NCBI RefSeq assembly: GCF_025751495.1
Contig: NZ_JAOWKZ010000001.1
Coordinates: 627,920-691,919 of the forward strand
Direction: 5' to 3'
From: Albidovulum litorale
GTDB lineage: Bacteria; Pseudomonadota; Alphaproteobacteria; Rhodobacterales; Rhodobacteraceae
Length of the DNA stretch: 64,000 nucleotides
Part shown: in pieces, positions 34,915-43,631 of the stretch
Layout of the letters: every line of letters begins with the position of its first letter
Numbering within the stretch: the first letter of the stretch is position 1
Notes under the pieces: model-generated
What the model was told of the DNA's origin: nothing
Seen by the model: only the letters and a program-made list of their open reading frames with translations
Database searches by the model: none
Position numbers and translations under genes: made by a program

Positions 34915-35462
34915 GCGGTCTTGGGTCCTTCGCTGTCGCCGGCAATGCGGAATTCCTCGCCCTGCGGCTTGAACCCGATGCCTTTCGTCCGGCGCGCCCA
35001 TTTGCGCGATAGCGCGACAAGATGCAAGGCCGCCGCTGCGGCACCGCCGCCCTTGTTCTGATCGGCCGGATCGGCGCGGACCTCGGCCTGTTTCCGGTTC
35101 TCGACAGTCAGGATGCCGTTGCCGATGGCAACACCGGAAAGGCCAAGCATGGTCAGGCCGCGTGACGAGTCGTTGCAGACCGTGTCGTAATGCGTGGTCT
35201 CGCCCCGGATGATGCAGCCCAAAGCGACGAAGCCGTCGTAATCGGCCATGCGGCTGGCCATGCCGATGGCGGTCGGTATTTCCAGCGCGCCGGGCACCTC
35301 GACCAGATCGACCTCGGCCCCCGCCTGTTCCGCAACCGCCTTCGCGCCTGCAACGAGGTTGTCGGCGATGTCCTTGTAATAAGGCGCAACCACGATCAGC
35401 AGGCGCACCTTCTTGTCGAATTTCGGCAGTTCGAGGATGTAATGTTGTTCCTGTGCGGCCAT
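34911..35462 (-). CDS. ribH: 6,7-dimethyl-8-ribityllumazine synthase
   Basis: A 183-aa lumazine synthase condensing 5-amino-6-ribitylamino-uracil with 3,4-dihydroxy-2-butanone 4-phosphate. Visible parts: VAPYYKDIADNLVAGA, EVPGALEIPTAIGMA, GCIIRGETTHYDTVCND with the catalytic His, then SGVAIGNGILTVENRKQAEVRAD (noted as GNGILTVENRKQAEVR). The C-terminal extension after AALHLVALSRKW is some 25 residues longer than minimal homologs. Start 3 bp after the ribBX stop; coupled to nusB by overlap. Confidence 0.96.
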   Translation of the reverse strand: MAAQEQHYILELPKFDKKVRLLIVVAPYYKDIADNLVAGAKAVAEQAGAEVDLVEVPGALEIPTAIGMASRMADYDGFVALGCIIRGETTHYDTVCNDSSRGLTMLGLSGVAIGNGILTVENRKQAEVRADPADQNKGGGAAAAALHLVALSRKWARRTKGIGFKPQGEEFRIAGDSEGPKTA

Positions 35463-35465
35463 GAC

Positions 35466-36560
35466 TTAGCCCTCGGTGATCGGGCGGGTGCCCGTGATGT
35501 GCAGGTCATAGGCATCGAGGCCAAGATAACGGGTCAGCGGCGAATCCGTCAGCAGGATCAGCTCTTTCAGCCCCATCGACGACAGGATCTGTGCACCAAG
35601 CCCGGTCTGCTTGATCGTGCGTGGCCCGTCCTCTTCCTCGGCCACCAGTTTGGCCTTCGGATCGCGGAAGAGGCAGACAGCGCCCCGCCCCTCTTTGGCG
35701 ATGATCTTCATCGCGCGGGCCAGCTCGCCCTCAGGCGCGGGGCCAAGAGCCAGTACATCCTCCAGCACGTTCAGCGCGTGGGTGCGGACCAGAACCGGTT
35801 CGGGTGTTGTGATGTCGCCCTTGGTCAGCACGACATGTTCGGTGCCTTCGGTCTGGTCGGTGAAGATGCGCATGGTCCAGTCACCGCCATGGGCCGACGT
35901 GACGATGCGGCTGGCGGTTTCACGCACGAGGTTGTCGTGGCGGCGGCGATAGGCGATGAGATCGGAAATCGTGCCGATCTTGAGCCCGTGCTTCTGGGCG
36001 AATGTCACCAGATCGGGCAGCCGCGCCATGGTGCCATCCTCGTTCATGATCTCACAGATCACGCCTGAGGGATTGAGGCCTGCGAGCCGAGAAATATCGG
36101 TCGCGGCCTCGGTATGGCCGGCGCGGACCAGAACGCCACCGTCACGGGCGCGCAGCGGAAAGATATGGCCCGGCGTGGCGATATCCTGCGGGCCCTTTGA
36201 GGGGTCGATGGCCGTCGCCACGGTCAGCGCCCGGTCATGGGCGGAGATGCCCGTGGACACGCCTTCCCGCGCCTCGATGGAGATGGTGAAGGCGGTTTCG
36301 TGCCGCGACGAGTTCTTGGCCGACATGAGCTGCAGGCCAAGGGCCTCAATCCGGGCAGAAGACAGCGTCAGGCAGATCAGCCCGCGCCCATGGGTGGCCA
36401 TGAAGTTGATCGCATTGGGCGTGCACATCTGCGCCGGGATGACGAGGTCACCCTCGTTCTCGCGGTCCTCGTGATCGACAAGGATGAACATGCGGCCATT
36501 GCGCGCCTCGTCGATGATTTCCTCGGTCGAGGAAATGGCGGCTGTCAGATCGTCGGTCAT
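35466..36560 (-). CDS. ribB: RibBX: DHBP synthase fused to a degenerate GTP cyclohydrolase II domain
   Basis: A 364-aa protein. The N-terminal half (residues about 1-205) is a complete 3,4-dihydroxy-2-butanone 4-phosphate synthase: VDHEDRENEGDL with catalytic acids, THGRGLICL, TGISAHDRALTV, GHIFPLRARDGGVLVRAGHTEA (noted as GHIFPL and RAGHTEA). The C-terminal half has the GTP cyclohydrolase II fold but its zinc site is gone: the usual Cys-x10-Cys-x-Cys region reads VRTHALNVLEDVLALGP. This is the RibBX type. A separate RibA must therefore exist elsewhere. Located between ribE and ribH. Confidence 0.9.
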   Translation of the reverse strand: MTDDLTAAISSTEEIIDEARNGRMFILVDHEDRENEGDLVIPAQMCTPNAINFMATHGRGLICLTLSSARIEALGLQLMSAKNSSRHETAFTISIEAREGVSTGISAHDRALTVATAIDPSKGPQDIATPGHIFPLRARDGGVLVRAGHTEAATDISRLAGLNPSGVICEIMNEDGTMARLPDLVTFAQKHGLKIGTISDLIAYRRRHDNLVRETASRIVTSAHGGDWTMRIFTDQTEGTEHVVLTKGDITTPEPVLVRTHALNVLEDVLALGPAPEGELARAMKIIAKEGRGAVCLFRDPKAKLVAEEEDGPRTIKQTGLGAQILSSMGLKELILLTDSPLTRYLGLDAYDLHITGTRPITEG

Positions 36561-36680
36561 GTGATCGGCCCCGGTGGATTGTCCCCGCGAGGCGATAGAG
36601 CAAAGGTGGGACTTTGGCCAGCCCGCAGGCGACATTCACCCCGGCAAGCGCGCCATTTCCGGGCGGGTGGGGACCGAATT

Positions 36681-37286
36681 TCAGCCTTGCCCGCCCCATT
36701 CCCTGAGACGCGCGACATAGCGGGCCAGCGTGTCGATCTCGATATTCACCTTATCACCGACCCTCGCCTGCCCCCAGGTCGTGACCTCTTTCGTATGCGG
36801 GATGATGTTCACGCCGAACTCTGCCCCGTTCACCTCGTTCACCGTCAGCGAGGTGCCATTGAGCGCGACCGACCCCTTGGGCGCGATGAAGCCCGCCAGA
36901 GCCTCAGGCGCGCGGAAGGTGAAGCGGGTGCTGTCGCCTTCATCCCTCATAGCGACGATCTCGGCCACGCCATCGACATGGCCCGACACGATGTGGCCGC
37001 CCAACTCGTCCCCGACCTTCAGCGCCCGTTCAAGGTTGATGAGGTGCCCAACCCTCCAGTCGCCGATATTGGTCTTGGCGACGCTCTCAGCCGAAATATC
37101 GACGTCGAACCAGCCACGCGGATCTGCGCCGGTCGCGACGACGGTCAGACAGCAACCGTTGCACGCGATGGATGCGCCAAGGTCGATCCCCTCCACCGGG
37201 TAAGCGGTCGCGATCCGGGCGCGCAGGTCACCCTTCTGCTCCAGCGCAAGGATCTCGCCGATATCGGTGACGATTCCGGTGAACAT
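36681..37286 (-). CDS. ribE: Riboflavin synthase alpha chain
   Basis: A 201-aa trimeric riboflavin synthase that dismutates two lumazines to riboflavin. It starts MFTGIVTDIG and has two lumazine-binding barrels: one with NGCCLTVV and GHIVSGHVDGVA, the second with SLTVNEVNGAEFGVNIIPHT (noted as NGTSLTVNEV and NIIPHT). GGAGG precedes the ATG by 6 nt. It is the first gene of the rib operon. A FMN riboswitch was looked for upstream and not seen. It diverges from kpsS; the gap is 182 bp. Confidence 0.95.
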   Translation of the reverse strand: MFTGIVTDIGEILALEQKGDLRARIATAYPVEGIDLGASIACNGCCLTVVATGADPRGWFDVDISAESVAKTNIGDWRVGHLINLERALKVGDELGGHIVSGHVDGVAEIVAMRDEGDSTRFTFRAPEALAGFIAPKGSVALNGTSLTVNEVNGAEFGVNIIPHTKEVTTWGQARVGDKVNIEIDTLARYVARLREWGGQG

Positions 37287-37468
37287 GGGACGCCTCCTTT
37301 GCCCCTGAAAGACCGCCCCTGCCTATCCCGCCACCCGCTCCGGGGCAAGGGGATCGACCAATTCGCAACGGCGCCTGCATTCCGCCAACTGGCCGCCGCA
37401 ATAATCCGTGACAAGAACGCAGAAACGGCCACAATGGCCAGAAACCGCGCGAGAAACGGTCGAGCAGC

Positions 37469-38767
37469 ATGCCAGTCATCGAATTGAACCCCAGCAGTTC
37501 ACGGAAGGTCCTGATGCTTCAGGGGCCGCACGGGCCGTTCTTCTGCCATCTGGGTGATATGCTGTGCCGGGCGGGAGCCGAGGTCTGGCGCGTCGGCTTC
37601 AACCGGGGCGACGAGTTTTTCTGGCGGCGTCCGGGTTACATCCCGTTTCGCGGCAACATCGAGGACTGGGCGGATACGATCAACGAGCTTTTCAGCGACC
37701 ATGCGATCACCGATCTCATTCTCTACGGTGACGCGCGGCCGGTTCATGCCACGGCCATCGCGGCTGCGAAACGGCGCGGCATCACCGTGCATGTCTTCGA
37801 GGAAGGTTACCTGCGCCCCTACTGGGCGACTTACGAACGTGGCGGTTCGAACGGTCATTCCCGCCTGATGTCGATGCCCGTCGCCGCGATGCAGGCGGCC
37901 CTCGCACGGTCGGAAATGGAACTGCCCAAGGCACCTTCGCATTGGGGCGACATGCGCGAACATGTGTTCTATGGCGCGCTCTATCACTTCATCCTCCTGA
38001 CCCTGAATAAGCGCTACCGCAATATGCGGTCGCATCGCAGCATCACGGTATCGGAAGAGTTCCAGCTTTACCTGCGCCGGTTGCTGCTGATGCCGCTGCA
38101 CGCATTGGAGCGGCGCATTGCGACCTGGCGCATTCGCGGCGGAGGTTTTCCGTACCACCTTGTCCTGATGCAGCTCGAACATGATGCGAGCTTTCGGGCC
38201 CATTCCGATTTCGCCTCGATGACAGAATTCCTGACCCTCTGCCTTGAGGAATTCGCGCGCGGGGCGCCGACGCATCACCACATCGTTTTCAAGGCCCACC
38301 CGCTTGAGGACGAACGCGCCTCGGTCACGCGCACCATAAGGGAAACCGCAAGGCGGCTCAGGATCGGCGACCGTGTCCATTTCGTGCGCGGCGGCAAACT
38401 TGCGCAACTGCTTGACGGCGCGCGGAGCGCGGTCACCGTGAATTCCACCGCGGGCCAGCAGGTGCTGTGGCGCGGACTGCCGCTCAAGGCGTTTGGCCGC
38501 GCCGTCTACAATCAACCCGAATTCGTGTCGGATCAGCCGCTTGCGGAGTTCTTCGCCAGTCCCCGGCGTCCCGACAGCCGCGCCTATCGCGACTATCGCC
38601 ACTATCTGCTTGAAACCTCGCAAATCCCGGGCGGCTTTTATTCCGCTCGCGGCCGTCGTCACCTGCTGCGGCAGGTGACGGACATGATCCTGGCCGACGA
38701 AGACCCCTATGATGCGCTCGTCGCGGGCAAAGCGGCACCAAGGCAACAGTTGGTCGCGGTGGAATAG
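37469..38767 (+). CDS. kpsS: Capsule polysaccharide Kdo transferase, KpsS type
   Basis: A 432-aa KpsS-like protein. KpsS adds the first beta-Kdo of the poly-Kdo linker to lyso-phosphatidylglycerol in group 2 capsules. Markers are LMLQGPHGPFFCHLGDML, the EEGYLRP motif at 111-117 and the donor-site HP motif FKAHPLEDE, then GARSAVTVNSTAGQQVLWRGLPLKAFG (noted as TVNSTAGQQVLWRG). It begins the kpsS / export lipoprotein / kpsC run and diverges from the rib operon. KpsMT, KpsE and KpsFU are not in the window. Confidence 0.9.
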   Translation: MPVIELNPSSSRKVLMLQGPHGPFFCHLGDMLCRAGAEVWRVGFNRGDEFFWRRPGYIPFRGNIEDWADTINELFSDHAITDLILYGDARPVHATAIAAAKRRGITVHVFEEGYLRPYWATYERGGSNGHSRLMSMPVAAMQAALARSEMELPKAPSHWGDMREHVFYGALYHFILLTLNKRYRNMRSHRSITVSEEFQLYLRRLLLMPLHALERRIATWRIRGGGFPYHLVLMQLEHDASFRAHSDFASMTEFLTLCLEEFARGAPTHHHIVFKAHPLEDERASVTRTIRETARRLRIGDRVHFVRGGKLAQLLDGARSAVTVNSTAGQQVLWRGLPLKAFGRAVYNQPEFVSDQPLAEFFASPRRPDSRAYRDYRHYLLETSQIPGGFYSARGRRHLLRQVTDMILADEDPYDALVAGKAAPRQQLVAVE

Positions 38768-38844
38768 CGCGTCTGGAATTGAAGGAGCGCATTCAGTAGG
38801 CTACCGCAAAACCAGAGGCAGAAGTCCCGGCGGAGGAGCCGACC

Positions 38845-39978
38845 TTGAGACCAGTTTCGTCACGCGTGACCGCAGCGATGGCCTTGTTTGCCGTGCTTTC
38901 CGGCCTTTCTGCATGCGGTCTGCCGCGATCGGGACCGACCAAGGGAGAGATTCGCGCAGGCTCGGTCGAAGAGCAGGGCGATACATTCATCGTTCCGGTC
39001 ACCGCGCAGGTTGCACGCGCGACAGCGATGGTTCCGCCGCTCGGCTTCACAAACGGGTTCCTCGGGGCCGGTGTCATCGGCTCTGATGTGATTCGCCCGG
39101 GTGACGTCCTCGGCCTGACGATCTGGGAAAACGTCGATAACGGCCTGCTGGCGGGTCCGGGTATGAATTCGACCGCATTGCAGGAAATGCAGGTCGATGG
39201 CGACGGCTTCATCTTTGTCCCTTATGCAGGCCGGATCCAGGCTGCCGGAAACACGCCGGAAGCTCTTCGCCGCATCATTACCGAAAAACTGGATGCCCAG
39301 ACGCCCGATCCGCAGGTTACCGTGGCGCGGATCGCCGGGGACGGCGCGACTGTCTCTGTCATGGGTGGGGTCGGCGGCCAGGGTGTCTATCCGATCGAAC
39401 GTCCGACCCGGACGCTGTCGGCGATGCTCGCCAAGGCCGGCGGCGTGATCATCGAACCTGAGATTGCGCAGATCGTCGTCACCCGTGGTCACCATACGGG
39501 GCGCGTCTGGCTCAAGGATCTTTATTCCAACCCCCAATTCGATGTCGCGCTGCGTCCAGGTGACGTGATCCTCGTCGAGAAAGACCAGCGGAACTTCACC
39601 GCGATCGGTGCGACGGGGGCACAGAACCGCGTGCACTTCGAGACGCAGGAACTGTCTGCGATCGAGGCGATTGCCCAGGTTGGCGGCCTGTCAACGAACG
39701 CCGCCGACCCGACCGGCGTTTTCGTCCTGAGGGACGAGGACCCCGCGACCGCCAATACGGTGCTGGGCCGGACTGATCTCATCGGACCGCAGCGGGTTGC
39801 CTATGTTCTCGACCTGACTGAACCTTCGGGCCTCTTCAACGCCCGCGATTTCATGATCCGCGACGGCGATACCGTTTACGTGACCGAGGCCCCCTATACC
39901 CGCTGGCAGAAACTGCTCGGCGCACTGACCGGAGCAGCGGGTTCGGCCAATTCGCTGTCAAAGGCCGCCGGAAACTGA
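38845..39978 (+). CDS. Outer-membrane polysaccharide export lipoprotein (Wza/KpsD family)
   Basis: A 377-aa lipoprotein (lipobox LSAC, Cys24) with a polysaccharide export domain: GVIRPGDVLGLTIWE, then VDGDGFIFVPYAGRIQAAG and two or three SLBB repeats (GGVGGQGVYPIERPTRTLSAMLAKAGGV; QELSAIEAIAQVGGLS). It should form the outer-membrane export channel for the capsule. No ATG gives the full signal peptide; a TTG at 38845 has GGAGG 8 nt upstream. The stop overlaps the kpsC ATG by one base (TGATG). Confidence 0.9.
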   Translation: MRPVSSRVTAAMALFAVLSGLSACGLPRSGPTKGEIRAGSVEEQGDTFIVPVTAQVARATAMVPPLGFTNGFLGAGVIGSDVIRPGDVLGLTIWENVDNGLLAGPGMNSTALQEMQVDGDGFIFVPYAGRIQAAGNTPEALRRIITEKLDAQTPDPQVTVARIAGDGATVSVMGGVGGQGVYPIERPTRTLSAMLAKAGGVIIEPEIAQIVVTRGHHTGRVWLKDLYSNPQFDVALRPGDVILVEKDQRNFTAIGATGAQNRVHFETQELSAIEAIAQVGGLSTNAADPTGVFVLRDEDPATANTVLGRTDLIGPQRVAYVLDLTEPSGLFNARDFMIRDGDTVYVTEAPYTRWQKLLGALTGAAGSANSLSKAAGN

Positions 39979-42014
39979 TGGAGGGGACGGGGAACGCCCC
40001 CCGGAAGCTCTACGTCTTTTCCGGTGGTTTTCTGACACAGCCGCGCATCCGGCGTATCCTCACACTCGCAGGTTATGACATTCGAGTTGGTCGACCGACC
40101 GGACCTGCTGACTGCATTGGCGTCTGGGGCCGCAGCCCGACCGCGCCGCGCGGCGAAAAGGTCTCGGACTGGACCGATACGCCGGTCGTCCGGGTCGAGG
40201 ATGCCTTCCTGCGCTCGATCCGGCCCGGACGCGCGGGCGGCGAACCGCCGCTCGGACTGATGATCGACGAACAGGGCGTGCATTTCGACAGCGCGACACC
40301 CTCTGCAATCGAACAGATCCTTGCCACGCATCCGCTCGACGACACGGCGATCCTCGACCGCGCGCGGGACGGGATGGCACGGCTCAAAGCAGCGCATCTG
40401 TCGAAGTACAACAATTTCGATCCGACCCTCGCGGTGCCCGATCCGGGCTATGTGCTGGTGATCGACCAGACGCGTGACGATGCGTCGATCCGCCATGGCG
40501 GGGCGACCGCCGCAACCTTCCGAGAGATGCTGGTTTTCGCACAGGAAGAGCATCCCGGCGCGCGCATCGTGATCAAGACCCATCCTGACACGCAAGCGGG
40601 CCACCGGCTGGGCCATTTCAACGAGGGTCACACCCATGGCCAGATCTCGGTCCTGACGGCGCCGGTATCGCCATGGACCCTGATGGAAGGCGCGGTCGGC
40701 GTTTACACCGTCTCGTCGCAACTCGGGTTCGAGGCGATCATGGCGGGCCACAAACCCCGTGTGTTCGGCCAGCCCTTCTACGCAGGTTGGGGACTGACGC
40801 AGGACGAAAACCCGGTCGCCCGGCGCGAACGCCGCCTGACTCGCGCCCAGTTGTTCGCCGCCGCGATGATCCTCGCGCCCACATGGTACGACCCCTGCCG
40901 CGACCGGCTGTGCAGTTTCGAAGAGGCGGTGGACCAGCTAGAGGCGCAGGTCCGCGCGTTCCGCGAAGACCAGGGCGGCCATGTCGCCCTCGGAATGCGG
41001 CTGTGGAAACGGGCACATCTGCAAAAGACCTTTGGGCGGGAAAAGCGGCTCAGGTTTCAGGAGGATCCGGGCCGCGCCGTTAGCCGCGCGAAAGCCGAGG
41101 GGCGCGGCCTGCTCGTCTGGGCCGGGCGAGAGCCCGACAGCCTTTCGGCGCTTTCCCAAAACGTTCCGGTGATGCGCGTAGAAGACGGGTTCCTGCGCTC
41201 GCGCGGCCTCGGAGCCGAACTCGTGCCACCGCTGTCCCTCGTCGCCGACCCCCGGGGGATCTACTACGACCCGGCGCGTGAAAGCGATCTGGAGCGGCTG
41301 GTCGCGGCCGGACCGCCACCGGGCGGCGAGGTTCGGGCGGAACGTCTGATCGCCCGGCTGGTGCGCTTTGGCCTCTCGAAATACAACCTCGATGCCGAGG
41401 CGGTGCCGGACCTGCCGAAAGGCCACCGCATTCTCGTGCCGGGTCAGGTGGAGGACGATGCCTCGATCCGGCTCGGCGCTGGCAAGGAACATACCAATGC
41501 CGCCCTCCTCGCCCGGGTCCGGGCCGAAAACCCCGATGCCATCGTGATCTACAAGCCGCATCCGGATGTCGAGGCGGGACTGCGGACCGGTGCGGTGCCG
41601 GAAACCGAGGCCCTGAACCACGCCAACATCATCGTCCGCGGGGCAAGCCCGGCCGCGCTGATCGAAGCGGTGGACGAGGTCTGGACCATCACCTCCACGC
41701 TCGGGTTCGAGGCGCTCCTGCGCGGCAAGCCCGTGACCTGTCTTGGAATGCCCTTCTATAGCGGCTGGGGCCTGACTCGCGACCTCTTCCCCACCCCGGC
41801 ACGGCGCAAGGCACAGCCGACGCTCGCGGCCTTTGTCCACGCCGCCCTCATCGCCTATCCGCGCTACATGGACCCGGTGACCGGCCTGCCCTGCCCGCCC
41901 GAGGTCATCGTCGACCGCCTTGCCCATCGCGAGATTCCGGCGATGGGTAAGGCCAACCGGCTGTTGTCAAAGCTTCAGGGCCTTTTCGCCAGCCAGTCCT
42001 GGCTTTGGCGGTAG
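39978..42014 (+). CDS. kpsC: Capsule polysaccharide Kdo transferase, KpsC type, two modules
   Basis: A 678-aa KpsC with two glycosyltransferase modules, which add alternating beta-(2-4) and beta-(2-7) Kdo to the KpsS product. Each module has the same landmarks: EDAFLRS (74-80) and EDGFLRS (402-408), THPD (201-204) and KPHPD (526-530), QPFYAGWG (265-272) and MPFYSGWG (591-598). All duplicated motifs look intact. It is coupled to the export lipoprotein by a TGATG overlap. The absence of an adjacent KpsMT suggests a split capsule locus. Confidence 0.94.
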   Translation: MEGTGNAPRKLYVFSGGFLTQPRIRRILTLAGYDIRVGRPTGPADCIGVWGRSPTAPRGEKVSDWTDTPVVRVEDAFLRSIRPGRAGGEPPLGLMIDEQGVHFDSATPSAIEQILATHPLDDTAILDRARDGMARLKAAHLSKYNNFDPTLAVPDPGYVLVIDQTRDDASIRHGGATAATFREMLVFAQEEHPGARIVIKTHPDTQAGHRLGHFNEGHTHGQISVLTAPVSPWTLMEGAVGVYTVSSQLGFEAIMAGHKPRVFGQPFYAGWGLTQDENPVARRERRLTRAQLFAAAMILAPTWYDPCRDRLCSFEEAVDQLEAQVRAFREDQGGHVALGMRLWKRAHLQKTFGREKRLRFQEDPGRAVSRAKAEGRGLLVWAGREPDSLSALSQNVPVMRVEDGFLRSRGLGAELVPPLSLVADPRGIYYDPARESDLERLVAAGPPPGGEVRAERLIARLVRFGLSKYNLDAEAVPDLPKGHRILVPGQVEDDASIRLGAGKEHTNAALLARVRAENPDAIVIYKPHPDVEAGLRTGAVPETEALNHANIIVRGASPAALIEAVDEVWTITSTLGFEALLRGKPVTCLGMPFYSGWGLTRDLFPTPARRKAQPTLAAFVHAALIAYPRYMDPVTGLPCPPEVIVDRLAHREIPAMGKANRLLSKLQGLFASQSWLWR

Positions 42015-42124
42015 CCTCTGTGACCACCGGGACGGGCGTGAAAAGATGCGTTTCCCTTAACGGTAGAACGACAGAAATGCGGGACTTTTCTGCCACTCTT
42101 TCGGATCTGCTCGACTGCCTACCC

Positions 42125-42958
42125 CTACCGGCCGGCCCGAACCGCGGAAACAACAACTGACGGAGCTGGGACAAGATAACCGGCGCCATTCCTCTTTCCC
42201 TGCTTGCGCGTTCGTGCAGCAAGGTCCTCTCGAATGGCGTCTCTTTGGGGTGAAGACTGTCCCCCAAGCAAAGAAGCCGCTCGGACTGCGCCTTTGTCAA
42301 AAACATCAAACAGGGCTTCCGGGCTTTCAACACGCAATTGGGAATTCACGTCCGAGACCTGAACATCAACGAAGCCAGCCGATGTTACGATAGATTTGGC
42401 GCTTTTACTGTCGGCAAGAAGGTGCGCATCAGGCCCGTCAGGCAGGATTACAGAAGGATCTCCCAACCGACCCACAGCGTCAAAAAGCCAACCGAAAGCC
42501 CCATCCGACCCTTTCCCATGCCAGATCGAAAACGCTAAGTTTCCCCCGGGATTCAGTACGCGGGCGACTTCGCTCAAACCGGCCGTTGGGTCAGAGAAGT
42601 GCGGAACGCCGAATCCGATCGTCACGGCGTCAAAGCTCGCATCGGGAAAGCCCATCGCCATGGCGTCGCCCCGTACAAATCGGGCCTGCGGAACTGCAGA
42701 GCTCGCCAATTCGATCATGACATCGGAAAAATCCAACCCTGTAACGGCCGCACCGCGCGAGACAAGTCTTGCCGCGACGACGCCATGCCCGGTGCAAAGA
42801 TCAAGTACTTGCATTCCCGGCTCTGCCGAAACTGCATTCGCAAGTTCTTCAGCCACCAGTGCAGTGGCAAAGGCGAACCCATCCGCATAACCACTGGCGA
42901 TGTCAGGATTGCCCCAGCCTTCGAACTCCATCTTCTCAAAGTCAGTCGTATCAGCCAT
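42125..42958 (-). CDS. Class I SAM-dependent methyltransferase
   Basis: A 277-aa methyltransferase. Motif I is VLDLCTGHGVVAARL (SAM-binding, residues about 51-65), followed by GLDFSDVMIELA, FVRGDAMAMGFPDASFDAVTIGFGVPHFSDP (motif II/III region, cited as GDAMAMGFPDASFD) and EVARVLNPGGNLAFSIWHG. The nearest general type is UbiE/Methyltransf_11. Target is unknown. The start at 42958 is MADTTDFEKM; the open frame runs further upstream without family similarity. Its GC content looks lower than that of neighbours, which suggests acquisition. Confidence 0.85.
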   Translation of the reverse strand: MADTTDFEKMEFEGWGNPDIASGYADGFAFATALVAEELANAVSAEPGMQVLDLCTGHGVVAARLVSRGAAVTGLDFSDVMIELASSAVPQARFVRGDAMAMGFPDASFDAVTIGFGVPHFSDPTAGLSEVARVLNPGGNLAFSIWHGKGSDGAFGWLFDAVGRLGDPSVILPDGPDAHLLADSKSAKSIVTSAGFVDVQVSDVNSQLRVESPEALFDVFDKGAVRAASLLGGQSSPQRDAIREDLAARTRKQGKRNGAGYLVPAPSVVVSAVRAGR

Positions 42959-43023
42959 TTCCCCCCCAAGCCGCTCCGAAATGAAGTCTACAGCGATGCA
43001 TCCTGAGAAGGAAAGCAGGGCTC

Positions 43024-43626
43024 TCAGCCGTCCTTTTCTTCGATCTCGTAGTCCCGGAACACACGCCCCTGCGCCATGAAGAAGAGGAAAATCGCCGCCG
43101 TCAGGCCGAAGGTCTTGAAGTTCACCCAGGCCTGATCCGACATCGTCCGCCAGATTACCTCGTTCAGCACGGCAAGGCTCAGGAAAAAGACCGTCAGGCG
43201 GCGGGTCAGGATCATCCATCCGTCATGCTCCAGCGGCATCGCATCCTGCAGCACCAGCGCGAGGTAGGACTTGCCCTTCAGCAACCCCCAGCCAAGCACA
43301 CCCGCGAAGATGAGGTAAATGAGCGTCGGCTTCATCTTGAAGAACCGCTCATCGTTGAACCAGACCGACAGCCCGCCAAAGACGATCACAAGCACCAGCG
43401 TCGCGATCTGCATGGCCGACAGCTTGCCTGTCAGCCGCCACAGGATCAGCGTCGACAGGACCAGAAGCGGCACGAACCCCGCCGTGGCAAGGATGAACCC
43501 GCCATAGTCGGTGCCGCCGATGGTCACCGTCTGATCCTTCAGCCGCACAAAGGCCACAAAGAACGCGATGACGGGGCCAAGCTCCAGCCCCAGTTTCAGC
43601 CACGGATTGATCTTCTTTCCGGCCAT
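43024..43626 (-). CDS. yciB: Inner membrane septation protein YciB (IspZ)
   Basis: A 200-aa multi-pass protein of the YciB/IspZ family, linked to envelope maintenance and intracellular septation. The opening NPWLKLGLELGPVIAFF and the five to six helices are typical; MKPTLIYLIFAGVLGWGLLKGKSYLALVL (noted as KMKPTLIYLIFAGVL) and FFLSLAVLNEVIWRTMSDQAWVNFKTFG (noted as LNEVIWRTMSDQAWV) are the family cores. It is followed 5 bp upstream by the DMT permease gene and then ftsY on the same strand, a standard Rhodobacteraceae order. Confidence 0.95.
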   Translation of the reverse strand: MAGKKINPWLKLGLELGPVIAFFVAFVRLKDQTVTIGGTDYGGFILATAGFVPLLVLSTLILWRLTGKLSAMQIATLVLVIVFGGLSVWFNDERFFKMKPTLIYLIFAGVLGWGLLKGKSYLALVLQDAMPLEHDGWMILTRRLTVFFLSLAVLNEVIWRTMSDQAWVNFKTFGLTAAIFLFFMAQGRVFRDYEIEEKDG

Positions 43627-43631
43627 TGGCC

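Noticed and set aside
37287-37468. Possible FMN riboswitch before ribE
   Set aside because: None of the conserved RFN helices or their loop sequences could be found in the 182-bp gap.
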